Source of the DNA: Enterococcus haemoperoxidus ATCC BAA-382 | GTDB lineage: Bacteria > Bacillota > Bacilli > Lactobacillales > Enterococcaceae | DNA length: 64,000 nucleotides | NCBI RefSeq assembly: GCF_000407165.1 | Contig: NZ_KE136479.1 | Location: 445,464 to 509,463 of the forward strand | Direction of reading: 5' to 3' | Part shown: one piece after another, positions 37,366 through 46,829 of the stretch | Layout of the letters: every line of letters begins with the position of its first letter | Position numbering within the stretch: the first letter of the stretch is position 1 | Translations under genes and position numbers: made by a program | Notes under the pieces: generated by a model | Databases searched by the model: none | Told to the model about the DNA's origin: nothing | Seen by the model: the letters and a program-made list of their open reading frames with translations, nothing else

Positions 37366-38418
37366 ATGGTTTTATTGTTACCTATGCAAACTAGCTATTT
37401 GAATACTAGTGGACATATTTACGACTCAGAATTCATCAATTTAGTCCAACTCTCACAAGGAAGTGTTAAATTTGATGAACGAACTTTATTTTTAAATCAA
37501 GAAGAGAAGGATTTTTTGAATGGTCAAAAAATTGTTGAGATCTCTGATTCTATTGTTGTTTTTAAAAACAAAGAGAAATGGGGATTAATCGCTAATCTAC
37601 CAAAAGAGGAGTACATCAAAGGCAACGTTAAAAGTCATGAATTGGTTCTTCCTTCAACGGTTCAAGGAATGCTCAGTAATTTTCACGGATATAACGGTGA
37701 AGCAGCTCCAGTTTTATTAGGACACGAAAGTTTTATTGATTTAGAGATTTTTGTTAAAGTAAATGAACCAGATAAACGGCATGCAGTTAACGATTACGAA
37801 TTGTTTATTTATCAAGGGGAAAAGGCTGCAAAACTTCTTTCACAGTATCAGGAATTGGACCAGCTGTTTATCGGTGATGGGCATCATAGATTGTATACAA
37901 CCTCCTTGTCAAAATTTAAACAAACTGTTTTTGCTTGTGTCATGAGTTTTGATTACTTGGATATCTTACCAATCCATCGTTTATTGGGAGAAGTATCTGA
38001 TGAGATGTATTTACATGCCTTAAATTTTTTAAGTAAGAAATTTGAATTAGAAAAAGTAACGGCTGATTCAGTTTTGCCTAAAGGACATGTTAGAATGTCA
38101 AGAGGGCGTGATCACTATTTGATTCGTTTAATTGATTTAGCATCTGATGCTTTTTGGAATAATGATATTTATCGATTAAACACTCAAATCATTTCCCAAG
38201 CTTTTCGTAGTTTTGATCAAGCAGAGATTCAATATATATCAGAAGAAATGCTGAAAAATTCCGAATCATTTTCTGAACAAGATGTTATACTTGAAACGCA
38301 CGCACTTTCTAAAAAAGAATTTATTGAAGCTGCTAAAAACGATACGGTTTTACCACCAAAATCGACTTGGGTTTATCCGAAGTTTCCTTCTTTTTTACTT
38401 ATGAACAAATATCAATAA
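37366..38418 (+). CDS. DUF1015 family protein, SerK-like candidate kinase
   Basis: A 350-residue protein with DUF1015 hallmarks: NVKSHELVLPSTVQGMLSNF (conserved HE), IGDGHHRLYTTSL with D171-G172-H173-H174-R175, and VMSFDYLDILPIHRLLGEV. It is shorter at the N-terminus than the usual 400 or so residues. Some relatives with the ParB/SerK fold are, as I recall, free-serine kinases. Wedged between the CDP-activating fusion and an opine dehydrogenase, a role in making O-phosphoserine for this cassette is attractive. The function is inferred, not shown. AAGGAG precedes the ATG. Confidence 0.75.
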   Translation: MVLLLPMQTSYLNTSGHIYDSEFINLVQLSQGSVKFDERTLFLNQEEKDFLNGQKIVEISDSIVVFKNKEKWGLIANLPKEEYIKGNVKSHELVLPSTVQGMLSNFHGYNGEAAPVLLGHESFIDLEIFVKVNEPDKRHAVNDYELFIYQGEKAAKLLSQYQELDQLFIGDGHHRLYTTSLSKFKQTVFACVMSFDYLDILPIHRLLGEVSDEMYLHALNFLSKKFELEKVTADSVLPKGHVRMSRGRDHYLIRLIDLASDAFWNNDIYRLNTQIISQAFRSFDQAEIQYISEEMLKNSESFSEQDVILETHALSKKEFIEAAKNDTVLPPKSTWVYPKFPSFLLMNKYQ

Positions 38419-38433
38419 TTTGGAGGTAAAATC

Positions 38434-39552
38434 ATGAAAATTTGTATTGTTGGCTTTGGAAATATTGGAAGTGCATTAGCTGGGATGCTTTCTTTAGGCG
38501 GCCATGATGTTCGCGTATTTACGTCTGTACATTTAGGGCATAATTGTCCATTTACGTTAAATGAAATGGGTTCAGCTAAGGAAATGAGGACTTCAATTAA
38601 TTTAGTTACGAATGATTTAGGCGTTGCTGTTAAAGATGTGGACATGATTATCGTTACTTACCCATCTTTTATGTTGGAGTCATTTGTTAAAAATGTTTCA
38701 GTATTTCTAACAAAACCAATTCTTTTTGGTGTTGTTCCAGGAAGTGGTGGAGCTGAGTATATAACTAATCAAGTGTTTACACAAAAGCATGTAATTTTTG
38801 GTTTAGACAGGGTTCCTTATATTGCTCGATTAATTGAAAAAAATCATTCAGTTGAGTTTTCCAAGAAAGAGTCTGTCAATGTAGCTGTAATCCCCGAAAA
38901 AGAAACAGTTACTGTCGCAAAAATTTTGGAAGATCTCTTACAATTACCAGTCTATCCGTTGAAAAATTATTTAGAAGTCTCTTTGACGCCTTCTAATGCG
39001 ATTTTACACACTTCTAGAATATATAGTATGTTCAAAGAATATAATTCAAACATCACTTATACCAGAGTTCCTTATTTCTACAGAGATTGGACTTTGGATT
39101 CATCTGAAAGTTTGATTGCTTTAGATAAAGAGCTAAGAAGTATCATTTTAAGTATGAAAGAATTAGAATTGTCAGAAATTAAAACGATTCGCGAGCATTA
39201 TGAGTCAGAATCAGTTGATGCAATGACGGAAAAAATAAGAAGTATTTCTTCTTTTAAAAATATTCCGTCACCCATGAAAAAAGTATCAGATAAAAAATTT
39301 GTTCCAGATTTTTTGTCTAGATATTTCATAGAAGATATTCCGTTTGGTCTATTGATTATTAAAGGATTTGCTCTAATCACGGGGGTAGATACTCCAGAAG
39401 CTGATCAAATTATTTTATGGAGTCAAAAATGGCTAGATAAGGAATACTTAATTGATGGTGGGAAACCAGGGTGTGATTTTTTGTTGTCAGGCGTTCCTCA
39501 GGCATACGGAATTGATACACTAGAAGAAATGTATCGTTTTTACAAATCTTGA
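38434..39552 (+). CDS. Octopine/opine dehydrogenase family protein
   Basis: A 372-residue oxidoreductase. An N-terminal Rossmann fold (MKICIVGFGNIGSALAGML) binds NAD(P). The C-terminal helical domain carries N188 and H192 in PSNAILHTSRIY, matching the N-x3-H active site of N-(1-carboxyethyl)amino-acid dehydrogenases. These join an amine to a 2-oxo acid by reductive condensation. The amine may be a product of the neighbouring PLP enzyme. AGGAGG lies before the ATG, 16 bases after the DUF1015 gene. Substrate unknown. Confidence 0.82.
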   Translation: MKICIVGFGNIGSALAGMLSLGGHDVRVFTSVHLGHNCPFTLNEMGSAKEMRTSINLVTNDLGVAVKDVDMIIVTYPSFMLESFVKNVSVFLTKPILFGVVPGSGGAEYITNQVFTQKHVIFGLDRVPYIARLIEKNHSVEFSKKESVNVAVIPEKETVTVAKILEDLLQLPVYPLKNYLEVSLTPSNAILHTSRIYSMFKEYNSNITYTRVPYFYRDWTLDSSESLIALDKELRSIILSMKELELSEIKTIREHYESESVDAMTEKIRSISSFKNIPSPMKKVSDKKFVPDFLSRYFIEDIPFGLLIIKGFALITGVDTPEADQIILWSQKWLDKEYLIDGGKPGCDFLLSGVPQAYGIDTLEEMYRFYKS

Positions 39553-39619
39553 TGACTTAATAAGAGTATCTAGATAGAAAAATTATTTTGAGTAAATGAG
39601 TAGAAATGGAAGTGTGATT

Positions 39620-40570
39620 ATGAACAATATACTTATAACGGGTGGAGCTGGATTCATAGGATCTGCGCTAGCTAATTATTACTGTAAAAATCATAATATT
39701 ATTGTTGTTGATGACTTGTCTATGGGCAATGAGAAAAACCTAATTAAGTCAAAGAACATTACTCTTATAAAAGGGAGTGTAACGGATCAACAGTTAATGG
39801 CACAGTTATTAGAAACTCAGCAGTTTGACTATATTTTTCATTTAGCAGCTATCGCAAGTGTTGCTGATTCAGTTCAAAGGCCTCTTGAGACACATCATGT
39901 AAATTTTGATAGTGTATTGTATTTGTTGGAACTAGTCAAAAAACAGACAGGTTTAAAACGTTTGTTATTTACATCGTCGGCAGCTGTCTATGGAGACGAA
40001 CCAACTTTACCAAAACAAGAAGAGTCCGTTATTAGGCCATTGACGCCTTATGCTATCGATAAATTTTCTGCTGAGAAATATGTAGTTGATTATTGTCATT
40101 TATACGGTGTACCAACAAGTGCAGTTAGATTTTTTAATGTGTATGGTCCAAATCAAAATCCTAATTCCCCTTATTCAGGAGTTATTTCAATTATAATGGA
40201 TTGCTATAAACAGCTTTTGAAAAATAATAATACTTCTTTTACCATGTTTGGTGATGGGAATCAGTCAAGAGATTTTATATATATTGATGACGTGATTAAA
40301 GCATTAGATTTGATTGTAAGCTCTGATGAAGCTTTAGCAGAAGTTTATAATGTTGGAACTGGTAACAGTGTTACCTTGAATAACTTAATCAGTATAATTG
40401 GTGAATCGTTAAATAAAGATTTATCAATAAATTATGAGAATGAACGTGATGGTGATATACGAGAGTCTTTAGCAGATATATCTAAAATTAAAAGTATTGG
40501 TTTTCAACCTGAATTTGATATTAAAAAAGGCCTTCGAAAATATATTAAACATGAACTAAATTTAGATTGA
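39620..40570 (+). CDS. NAD-dependent nucleotide-sugar epimerase/dehydratase
   Basis: A 316-residue extended [20 protein letters not shown] binds NAD; Ser in FTSSAAVYGDEP and Tyr/Lys in TPYAIDKFSAEKY form the catalytic set. FFNVYGPNQNPNSPYSGVIS resembles WbpP/GalE-type UDP-sugar 4-epimerases, so a UDP-GlcNAc or UDP-Glc 4-epimerase is most likely. I chose ATG 39620 with GGAAG 7 bases upstream, not the in-frame ATG at 39596. It probably supplies a donor for the decoration cluster. Confidence 0.88.
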   Translation: MNNILITGGAGFIGSALANYYCKNHNIIVVDDLSMGNEKNLIKSKNITLIKGSVTDQQLMAQLLETQQFDYIFHLAAIASVADSVQRPLETHHVNFDSVLYLLELVKKQTGLKRLLFTSSAAVYGDEPTLPKQEESVIRPLTPYAIDKFSAEKYVVDYCHLYGVPTSAVRFFNVYGPNQNPNSPYSGVISIIMDCYKQLLKNNNTSFTMFGDGNQSRDFIYIDDVIKALDLIVSSDEALAEVYNVGTGNSVTLNNLISIIGESLNKDLSINYENERDGDIRESLADISKIKSIGFQPEFDIKKGLRKYIKHELNLD

Positions 40571-40740
40571 TTTTTTCGTTTCTGTTGATTTAGTTCCTTT
40601 CAAAGTTATTATCTTAAAATTTAGTACAAAAATACGGATATAAAAAGTTTTGAAGGATATTTTTTATCTTTAGCGTTAAATTCATTATGCTTATATTGAT
40701 TTATATATTAAGTATTATGAGAGAATAAAGGAGAATGTTT

Positions 40741-42306
40741 ATGGATTTGAAAAATAAACAAATTAAGGAGCAATACGAGCATAATAGAACTATTAAATTT
40801 ATATCCCTACTACTAATTTTTTTTAGTTTTGTTATAGTAGTTTTTAGTTTTCGCTCTAATCCATTTTCCCACTTGTTGAATGGGCATGACTCATCAATGT
40901 TTATCTATTTTGGAAGAGGAATAAAGGATGGATTTGTTCCTTATAATGATATGTTTGATCATAAAGGAATATTTTTATTTATATTTCAATATCTGGGGAT
41001 TGTATTAGGTTTTGGTAATGATTCATTAGGTATCTGGATTTTAGAATGTTTATTTTATGGACTATCATTAATATATATTTATAAAATACTAATGTACTTT
41101 ATTAAAGACACAATCGTATCAAGTACTACAATTGTTTTGTATACTGGTATTATCTTATCTTCGTTCGATTTTGGTAATTATTCCGAAGAATTTGCTTTAC
41201 CGTTTATTACAATATCATTATATCTTTTTGCAAAAATTTGGTTGGAAACTACTAACAGTTCCTGGAATCTTTTCTTTATAGGAATTTGTGGAGGAATTAC
41301 TTTCTTTATTCGACCTAATATGATTGCTTTGTGGATAGTTTTCTGTTTATTGCTTTTGATAAGGAATGTTTTTAAAAAGGAATATTCAGTTTTACGTAAA
41401 CAAATTTTATACATCTTTATGGGCGGTATGCTTATTTGTTTGACAGTTTTAGTCTATAGTTTAATTAATGAGAATTTAAAAGAAATGGTTTATCAAACTT
41501 TTATATTAAATGTTCAATATTCGTCATCTTCCGTTGGTGAAAAAATACTTACAGCAAAATCATTTTTTCAATTTATGACAGATTATGGAATTTTGGCATT
41601 CATGTTTCCTTTTATTACACTATTGATAGTTAACCCTCAAAACTTACAAAAAAAGTTTCGAGTATTTTATGTAATCTTATTTATCTATTTATTGGTTAAT
41701 TTTTTTACAGTTATTATGTCTGGTAGATTCTACACTCATTACTTTATAACTATGTTTCCCGGACTGATTTTGGCCACTGGAATCGGTTTTGATTGGTGCT
41801 TACGCCAATTTGATTTGGCGTTAAATAAAAAAATTATTTGCATTTTATTATTGTTTGTGTTGACGCTTAGCCATTCAGAAAGTGCTTTTAAGGACTATGT
41901 TAAACAAACTAATAATAACATTCCTAACGAAAAAATAGATTCTTTGGTAGCTAAAGAAGCCGAGTATATTAAAATGCATTCAACTAAGTCCGATAGAATT
42001 TATGTTCATAATATTAGTGCTAGTATATATAATATAAGTGATCGGTATTCTAATTCAAAATTTTTTAAATTACCTTCTTTGGATTATTTGAAATTTCGTA
42101 ATTTAAAGGAAGAATTTACGGATAAATTATATGAAAATCCACCTAAATTTATTGTTGTTGGTAGACAAACATACTTAAATAAAGAAACACTGACAGATAC
42201 TAAATTGGATAAAACTGTTGTTACTGCTGTGAAGGAAAACTACCAAGTAATTCCTGAATATGAAGAGACAGATTATATGGTTTTTCAATTAAAAAGCTCT
42301 AATTAA
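40741..42306 (+). CDS. Multi-pass membrane protein, GT39/ArnT-like glycosyltransferase
   Basis: A 521-residue protein with about ten helices and a soluble C-terminal part from about residue 390. The first outer loop, LNGHDSSMFIYFGRGIKDGF followed by VPYNDMFDHKG, has the acidic residue and layout of GT-C enzymes that take sugars from undecaprenyl phosphate. The acceptor may be the exported polymer. ATG 40741 has AAGGAG 7 bases upstream; the ATG at 40735 is too close to it. A terminator follows. It is the last gene of the variable cluster. Confidence 0.75.
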   Translation: MDLKNKQIKEQYEHNRTIKFISLLLIFFSFVIVVFSFRSNPFSHLLNGHDSSMFIYFGRGIKDGFVPYNDMFDHKGIFLFIFQYLGIVLGFGNDSLGIWILECLFYGLSLIYIYKILMYFIKDTIVSSTTIVLYTGIILSSFDFGNYSEEFALPFITISLYLFAKIWLETTNSSWNLFFIGICGGITFFIRPNMIALWIVFCLLLLIRNVFKKEYSVLRKQILYIFMGGMLICLTVLVYSLINENLKEMVYQTFILNVQYSSSSVGEKILTAKSFFQFMTDYGILAFMFPFITLLIVNPQNLQKKFRVFYVILFIYLLVNFFTVIMSGRFYTHYFITMFPGLILATGIGFDWCLRQFDLALNKKIICILLLFVLTLSHSESAFKDYVKQTNNNIPNEKIDSLVAKEAEYIKMHSTKSDRIYVHNISASIYNISDRYSNSKFFKLPSLDYLKFRNLKEEFTDKLYENPPKFIVVGRQTYLNKETLTDTKLDKTVVTAVKENYQVIPEYEETDYMVFQLKSSN

Positions 42307-42343
42307 ATAAGAAGAAGTGAATAATTAAAATAGCATATTGTAT

Positions 42344-42373
42344 AAGGCGAGATAAGTGATTCTCGTCTTTTTT
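42344..42373 (+). terminator. Terminator closing the polysaccharide cluster
   Basis: AAGGCGAGA (42344-42352) pairs with TCTCGTCTT (42361-42369) around an 8-base loop with one G-U pair; a T-run follows to 42373. Confidence 0.8.
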
Positions 42374-42397
42374 GAAATAAATGAATCTTTCAATTGT

Positions 42398-42426
42398 TTG
42401 ATACTCATTGTTAGTAATGCTACAAT
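42398..42426 (+). promoter_or_regulatory. Promoter of gdpD-miaA-hflX
   Basis: TTGATA (42398-42403) and TACAAT (42421-42426) are spaced 17 bases, ending 21 bases before the gdpD ATG. Confidence 0.65.
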
Positions 42427-42447
42427 ATCTTCAATTGGAGGTAACTT

Positions 42448-43188
42448 ATGACAAAAATAATCGCCCACCGAGGCAGCAAAGGAACCCATCCAGAAAATAC
42501 CTTAGCAGCATTTAAAGAAGCTGTTCGTGTTGGTTCTGATGGGATCGAGTTAGATGTTCAGCTATCAAAAGATAACCATCTAATCGTGCTTCATGATGAA
42601 ACAATCGATCGTACCACGAATGGTCATGGAGATGTTGGCAGTCTAACATTATCAGAGTTAAAACAATTCGATGCCGGTAGTTGGTTTGAAAAAAATCCAA
42701 TGGTTCAAGAAGTCCCAACTTTAGAAGAAGTGGTAATGTTACTAAAAAAAGAGAACTTTCAAGGATTGTTGAATATTGAGATTAAAACAGACAAAATCCA
42801 TTATGAAGGAATCGAAAAGATTATTGTTCAGCTCATGAAGTCGCAGCGTTGGTCTTTTGATTATATGTATTCGAGTTTTTATTTTAAAAGTTTGGAAAAA
42901 ATATGGGATATAGAAAAAAATCATAATATTGCTTCAGTATTTGGTATGTCAGAAGAAGATGAAAAACATGCACTTCAATCAGTGTTTATTGAAGGTATCC
43001 ATCCTAAAATTGATTGGGTGTTGGACCATTTAGATGATTTGGCAGATTTTCCAAAAGCAATTCGTCCTTGGACTGTCAATGAGGAAGAAAAGATGAAACT
43101 TTGCTTTAGTTATCACTTGGCAGGAATTCACACAGACTATCCAGCTAAAGCATTGCAAATACGCAAATTGATACAAAATAAAGGATGA
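42448..43188 (+). CDS. Glycerophosphodiester phosphodiesterase (GdpD/UgpQ type)
   Basis: A 246-residue TIM-barrel enzyme. IIAHRGSKGTHPENTLAAF carries the first catalytic His, ELDVQLSKDNHLIVLHDETI the metal-binding Glu/Asp and second His. No signal peptide is present, so it acts in the cytoplasm, cleaving glycerophosphodiesters from lipid or teichoic acid turnover to glycerol-3-phosphate. GGAGG precedes the ATG. Its stop overlaps the miaA start (ATGA). The last strand, IRPWTVNEEEKM, is typical. Confidence 0.93.
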   Translation: MTKIIAHRGSKGTHPENTLAAFKEAVRVGSDGIELDVQLSKDNHLIVLHDETIDRTTNGHGDVGSLTLSELKQFDAGSWFEKNPMVQEVPTLEEVVMLLKKENFQGLLNIEIKTDKIHYEGIEKIIVQLMKSQRWSFDYMYSSFYFKSLEKIWDIEKNHNIASVFGMSEEDEKHALQSVFIEGIHPKIDWVLDHLDDLADFPKAIRPWTVNEEEKMKLCFSYHLAGIHTDYPAKALQIRKLIQNKG

Positions 43189-44105
43189 AAAGATTGAAAA
43201 AAGTATTAGTAATCGTAGGACCAACAGCAGTTGGAAAAACCTCTTTAAGTATTGAGTTAGCTAAAAAGTTAAATGGAGAAATCATTAGTGGAGATTCAAT
43301 GCAGGTTTATAAAGATTTAGATATTGGTACAGCGAAAGTAACTGAAGAAGAACGTGCGGGTATTGTGCATCATTTGATAGATTGTCGGGAACTGTCTGAG
43401 ACATACTCTGTAGCAGATTTTCAAAAAGAAGGACGTCAGGTAATTGATTCGATTTCTGCAAAAAGGAAATTGCCCATTGTCGTTGGTGGAACAGGATTGT
43501 ACGTTCAAGCATTACTTTATGACTTTGAATTAGGGGCAAAAGATGAATCAACTGAAATTCGAGAGAAGTATGAAAAATTTGCTGAAGTAAATGGAAATCA
43601 ACGCTTATGGGAGTTATTGCAGAAAAAAGACGGCCAAGCAGCTGAAAGTATCCATTTCAATAACCGTAAAAAAGTAGTTCGGGCGCTGGAAGTCTTTGAT
43701 AAAACAGGATTTAGTATTTTAACCCCAAAAGATGAACCCAAAAAATTATATGATTATTTCTTGGTTGGATTGGAAACTGACCGAGCGGTACTTTATGATC
43801 GAATCAATATGCGTGTTGATATAATGATGGCACGTGGACTTTTAAAAGAAGCAAAACTACTTTATAACATGCAAACACAGCAATCAATTCAAGGGATCGG
43901 CTATAAAGAGTTTTTTCCTTATTTTGAAGGGAAAGAATCTTTAGATGAAGCAATTGAACAAGTAAAGCAAAATTCTAGAAGATATGCGAAGAGGCAATTG
44001 ACTTGGTTTAGAAATCGCATGAATGCCAGCTGGTGGGACTTAGTACAAGCGCCTGACACTATTTTAACTTTAGAACATAAAATAGAGAATTGGCTGGAAT
44101 CTTAG
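43185..44105 (+). CDS. miaA: tRNA dimethylallyltransferase
   Basis: A 306-residue enzyme that puts a dimethylallyl group on A37 of tRNAs reading UNN codons. The P-loop-like VIVGPTAVGKTSLSIELAKK and GDSMQVYKDLDIGTAK bind the pyrophosphate donor; HHLID and VVGGTGLYVQALLY are also diagnostic. The ATG overlaps the gdpD stop. A TTG at 43194 with better spacing from AAAGGATG is a possible alternative start. hflX follows 12 bases after the stop, the usual miaA-hflX pairing. Confidence 0.96.
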   Translation: MKRLKKVLVIVGPTAVGKTSLSIELAKKLNGEIISGDSMQVYKDLDIGTAKVTEEERAGIVHHLIDCRELSETYSVADFQKEGRQVIDSISAKRKLPIVVGGTGLYVQALLYDFELGAKDESTEIREKYEKFAEVNGNQRLWELLQKKDGQAAESIHFNNRKKVVRALEVFDKTGFSILTPKDEPKKLYDYFLVGLETDRAVLYDRINMRVDIMMARGLLKEAKLLYNMQTQQSIQGIGYKEFFPYFEGKESLDEAIEQVKQNSRRYAKRQLTWFRNRMNASWWDLVQAPDTILTLEHKIENWLES

Positions 44106-44117
44106 GAAGGATAAAAA

Positions 44118-45359
44118 ATGGATAAAATAGCAGAAAAGGTTATCTTAGTGGGGGTAGAAACAGAGGGGAATTACACTCGGTTTGAAGGTTCAATGAAGGA
44201 ATTAAAAAACTTAACTAAGACCGCACAAGGAGAAGTTGTCTTTTCTTTAACGCAAAAGCGTCCACGAATCGATTCACAGACCGTGATCGGTAAAGGGAAA
44301 GTAGAAGAATTAATGCAGTTAGTTGATGCCTATGAAGCAGATATTGTCATTTTCAACCATGAATTAACACCAAGACAAAATCAATTGATTGTCGAAGCCG
44401 TCGGTGTAAAAGTAATCGATCGAGTACAATTGATTTTAGATATTTTCGCGATGAGGGCACGCTCAAAAGAAGGGAAATTACAAGTTGAGCTAGCTCAACT
44501 GAATTATTTGCTCCCTCGATTGGTAGGACAAGGGAAACAATTATCTCGTTTAGGTGGGGGCATCGGAACTAGAGGTCCAGGAGAAACCAAGCTTGAATCA
44601 GACCGCCGACATATTCGTGATAAAATCATCGCAATCAAGCGTGAGCTAAAGGAAGTATCAGCCCATCGTGAGCGAAGCAGACAAAAACGTCAATCATCCG
44701 ATTTGTTTCAAATTGGTTTGCTTGGTTACACGAACGCTGGAAAATCAACGATTTTAAACTTGCTGACAACGGCTGGCACTTATTCAGAAAATCAATTATT
44801 TGCAACGCTTGATCCTTTAACTAAAAAATGGCAACTACCGCAAGGAATGATTGTAACACTGACAGATACTGTAGGATTTATTCAAGATCTTCCAACCCAG
44901 CTGATTGAAGCGTTCCAATCGACATTGGAAGAAAGTCGAGGCATGGACTTGTTATTACATGTGGTCGATGCAAGTGCCGAAGATCGTTTACAGCATGAAC
45001 AAACGGTTGTCGACTTACTGAATGATCTGGATTTAGAGAAGATTCCAGTTTTAACAGTTTACAACAAAAGTGATCAAGTCGATGAAGCGGACTTTGTGCC
45101 AACTCTGTTTCCTAACATATTAGTTTCGGCTAGGAGCACATTAGGGAAAGAGGAACTTACAAAAGCTGTTAGAGAGAAGATGATGGAATTATTAGTTCCA
45201 TATGAGTTGGACATTCCTTCAAACCAAGGGCAGCAATTAAGTGAATTGAAACGTCATACCTTACTTTTATCGGAAACATTTGAAGAAGAGGAAAATGTGT
45301 ATCATGTTAAGGGATTTGCTAAAAAGGACTCTAAATGGACACGTGAATTAGATGAATAA
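44118..45359 (+). CDS. hflX: Ribosome-associated GTPase HflX
   Basis: A 413-residue GTPase that splits stalled or stressed ribosomes. The N-terminal domain carries IGKGKVEELMQLVDAYEADI; the linker has GGIGTRGPGETKLESDRRHI. G1 is GYTNAGKST, G3 is DTVGF followed by IQDLPTQLIEAFQSTLEE, and G4 is YNKSDQ. GAAGGA precedes the ATG. A strong terminator lies about 60 bases downstream. Confidence 0.96.
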   Translation: MDKIAEKVILVGVETEGNYTRFEGSMKELKNLTKTAQGEVVFSLTQKRPRIDSQTVIGKGKVEELMQLVDAYEADIVIFNHELTPRQNQLIVEAVGVKVIDRVQLILDIFAMRARSKEGKLQVELAQLNYLLPRLVGQGKQLSRLGGGIGTRGPGETKLESDRRHIRDKIIAIKRELKEVSAHRERSRQKRQSSDLFQIGLLGYTNAGKSTILNLLTTAGTYSENQLFATLDPLTKKWQLPQGMIVTLTDTVGFIQDLPTQLIEAFQSTLEESRGMDLLLHVVDASAEDRLQHEQTVVDLLNDLDLEKIPVLTVYNKSDQVDEADFVPTLFPNILVSARSTLGKEELTKAVREKMMELLVPYELDIPSNQGQQLSELKRHTLLLSETFEEEENVYHVKGFAKKDSKWTRELDE

Positions 45360-45417
45360 ATAACGAAATCATTTTTTATAGGTAGACGAATTTAAAACGA
45401 CAATTATCTATTATATA

Positions 45418-45462
45418 ACTGAGTGGGAGAACCTTTGTGATGGTTTTCTTACTCAGTTTTTT
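45418..45462 (+). terminator. Terminator after hflX
   Basis: ACTGAGTGGGAGAACC (45418-45433) pairs with GGTTTTCTTACTCAGT (45442-45457) around an 8-base loop, followed by a T-run. The stem has G-U pairs and a mismatch but is long. Confidence 0.85.
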
Positions 45463-45538
45463 ATTTATTTAGTATAGTTATTTAACTTATGTAATGATAT
45501 ACTAAATAAAAAATGAGAGGTTAAGACGGTATCTAGAT

Positions 45539-46805
45539 TTGCAAAAGTTTATTAAAAGTAATTATTGGTTTTATGTTGGTCTATTCGTTTTGGCAATTTT
45601 ATATCTTACGAATTTTAACATGGATATGGGTTCAGACGACTGTTGGTTTATGAAAATTTCTCAAGAGTATAGTTTGAGTGAGTTTCTTCAATGGAGTTAT
45701 AATAATTGGTCTGCGCGTCTGTTTCCAGAGGCGATGCTATACTTGATCTTTTTGGTTCCTTTGATTATTCATCATTTAATCAGTGCTTGCGCTTGGTTAC
45801 TATACAGTTATTCTTTGGTACGGATATTTGAAGGTACTGTTAGCCGTAAAATTTTCTAGTTGCATTTTTATCACTTGGATTTATCAATGTCTGGGGCATG
45901 AAAGATTAGATTTTTTGGATCACTGGAGCGATTAATTATTTATGGCCATTAGCATTAGTGATGTTTTCGCTGATTCCTTATGCGGATTATTTTTTTAGAA
46001 ATAAAAAAACGTCAATTCGGGTATACATATTGCCTGTACTTATTTTTTCCTTTTCAAATGAACAGTTGATTGCTTGTGTTATTGGCGTTGTGTTGTCTTA
46101 TCATAGTGCAATGTTGATAAAGAAGCGAAAAGAGAACTATTTTTTGTATATTCCAACTGCATTTTTTACTACTGGATTCTCGTTTATGTTTTTAGCGCCG
46201 GGAAATAAATTGAGGATGCAAAAAGAAATAGCGATGTGGATGCCGGATTTTAATGAACTATCACCATTTGCAAGAATATTAAGAGGAAGCTCATGGTTAT
46301 TTGAAGGTTGGCAAACAAAATTATTACTTCTGTTTATTGTTATTCTCATAGTTTCTCTGGTTATTGATTCTTCAAAATTACTAGCTAAAGTAGTAACCGG
46401 ATATACAGTGTTTTTGTTGTTATTGAACTATAATTTTCCCAATATATTTACGAACTTTCAACTTATCAACGAAGGGAATTGGATCAGTCAATTAAAATTA
46501 GGCAACATTTTAAGTTGAATCTTATTGAATGCTATTTTGCCTTATATATTGTGGGGAATTTTTTTTAGTTTAGTTGCTGCGTTGTCTACATCTGTTTCTA
46601 AACAGAGAATATTTATTGGTCTAAGTTACAGCTCTGCTTTATTTTCTTCCGTATTGATGTGTTCATCTGTTTTTCTACTGATTATTTTATTTATGCTCTA
46701 TTAGCAAGTTCAAATAAGTGGAAGTCAAACTGAAAAAAATGGTTGCTGTTTTATGCTTGTTTTATACCTCTAATCAATTTATTGTGTGTACTTTTTTTAA
46801 GCTGA
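45539..46805 (+). pseudogene. Decayed DUF6056-like membrane protein gene
   Basis: Pieces in two or three frames read as one multi-pass membrane protein. Frame 2 gives NMDMGSDDCWFMKISQEYSL and SYNNWSARLFPEAML, the pattern of DUF6056 proteins (an acidic pair, then an NW-R motif). The frame shifts near 45845, then runs through an in-frame TAG (45907-45909) to ITGAINYLWPLALVMFSLIP, meets TGA 46516-46518, continues (NAILPYILWGIFF), shifts again near 46690 and has a further TGA 46731-46733 before its end. The start is at best a TTG without a ribosome site. It is clearly non-functional. Such proteins are often linked to surface glycan synthesis. Confidence 0.8.
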
Positions 46806-46829
46806 ATATAATTAGAACTATATTTATGT

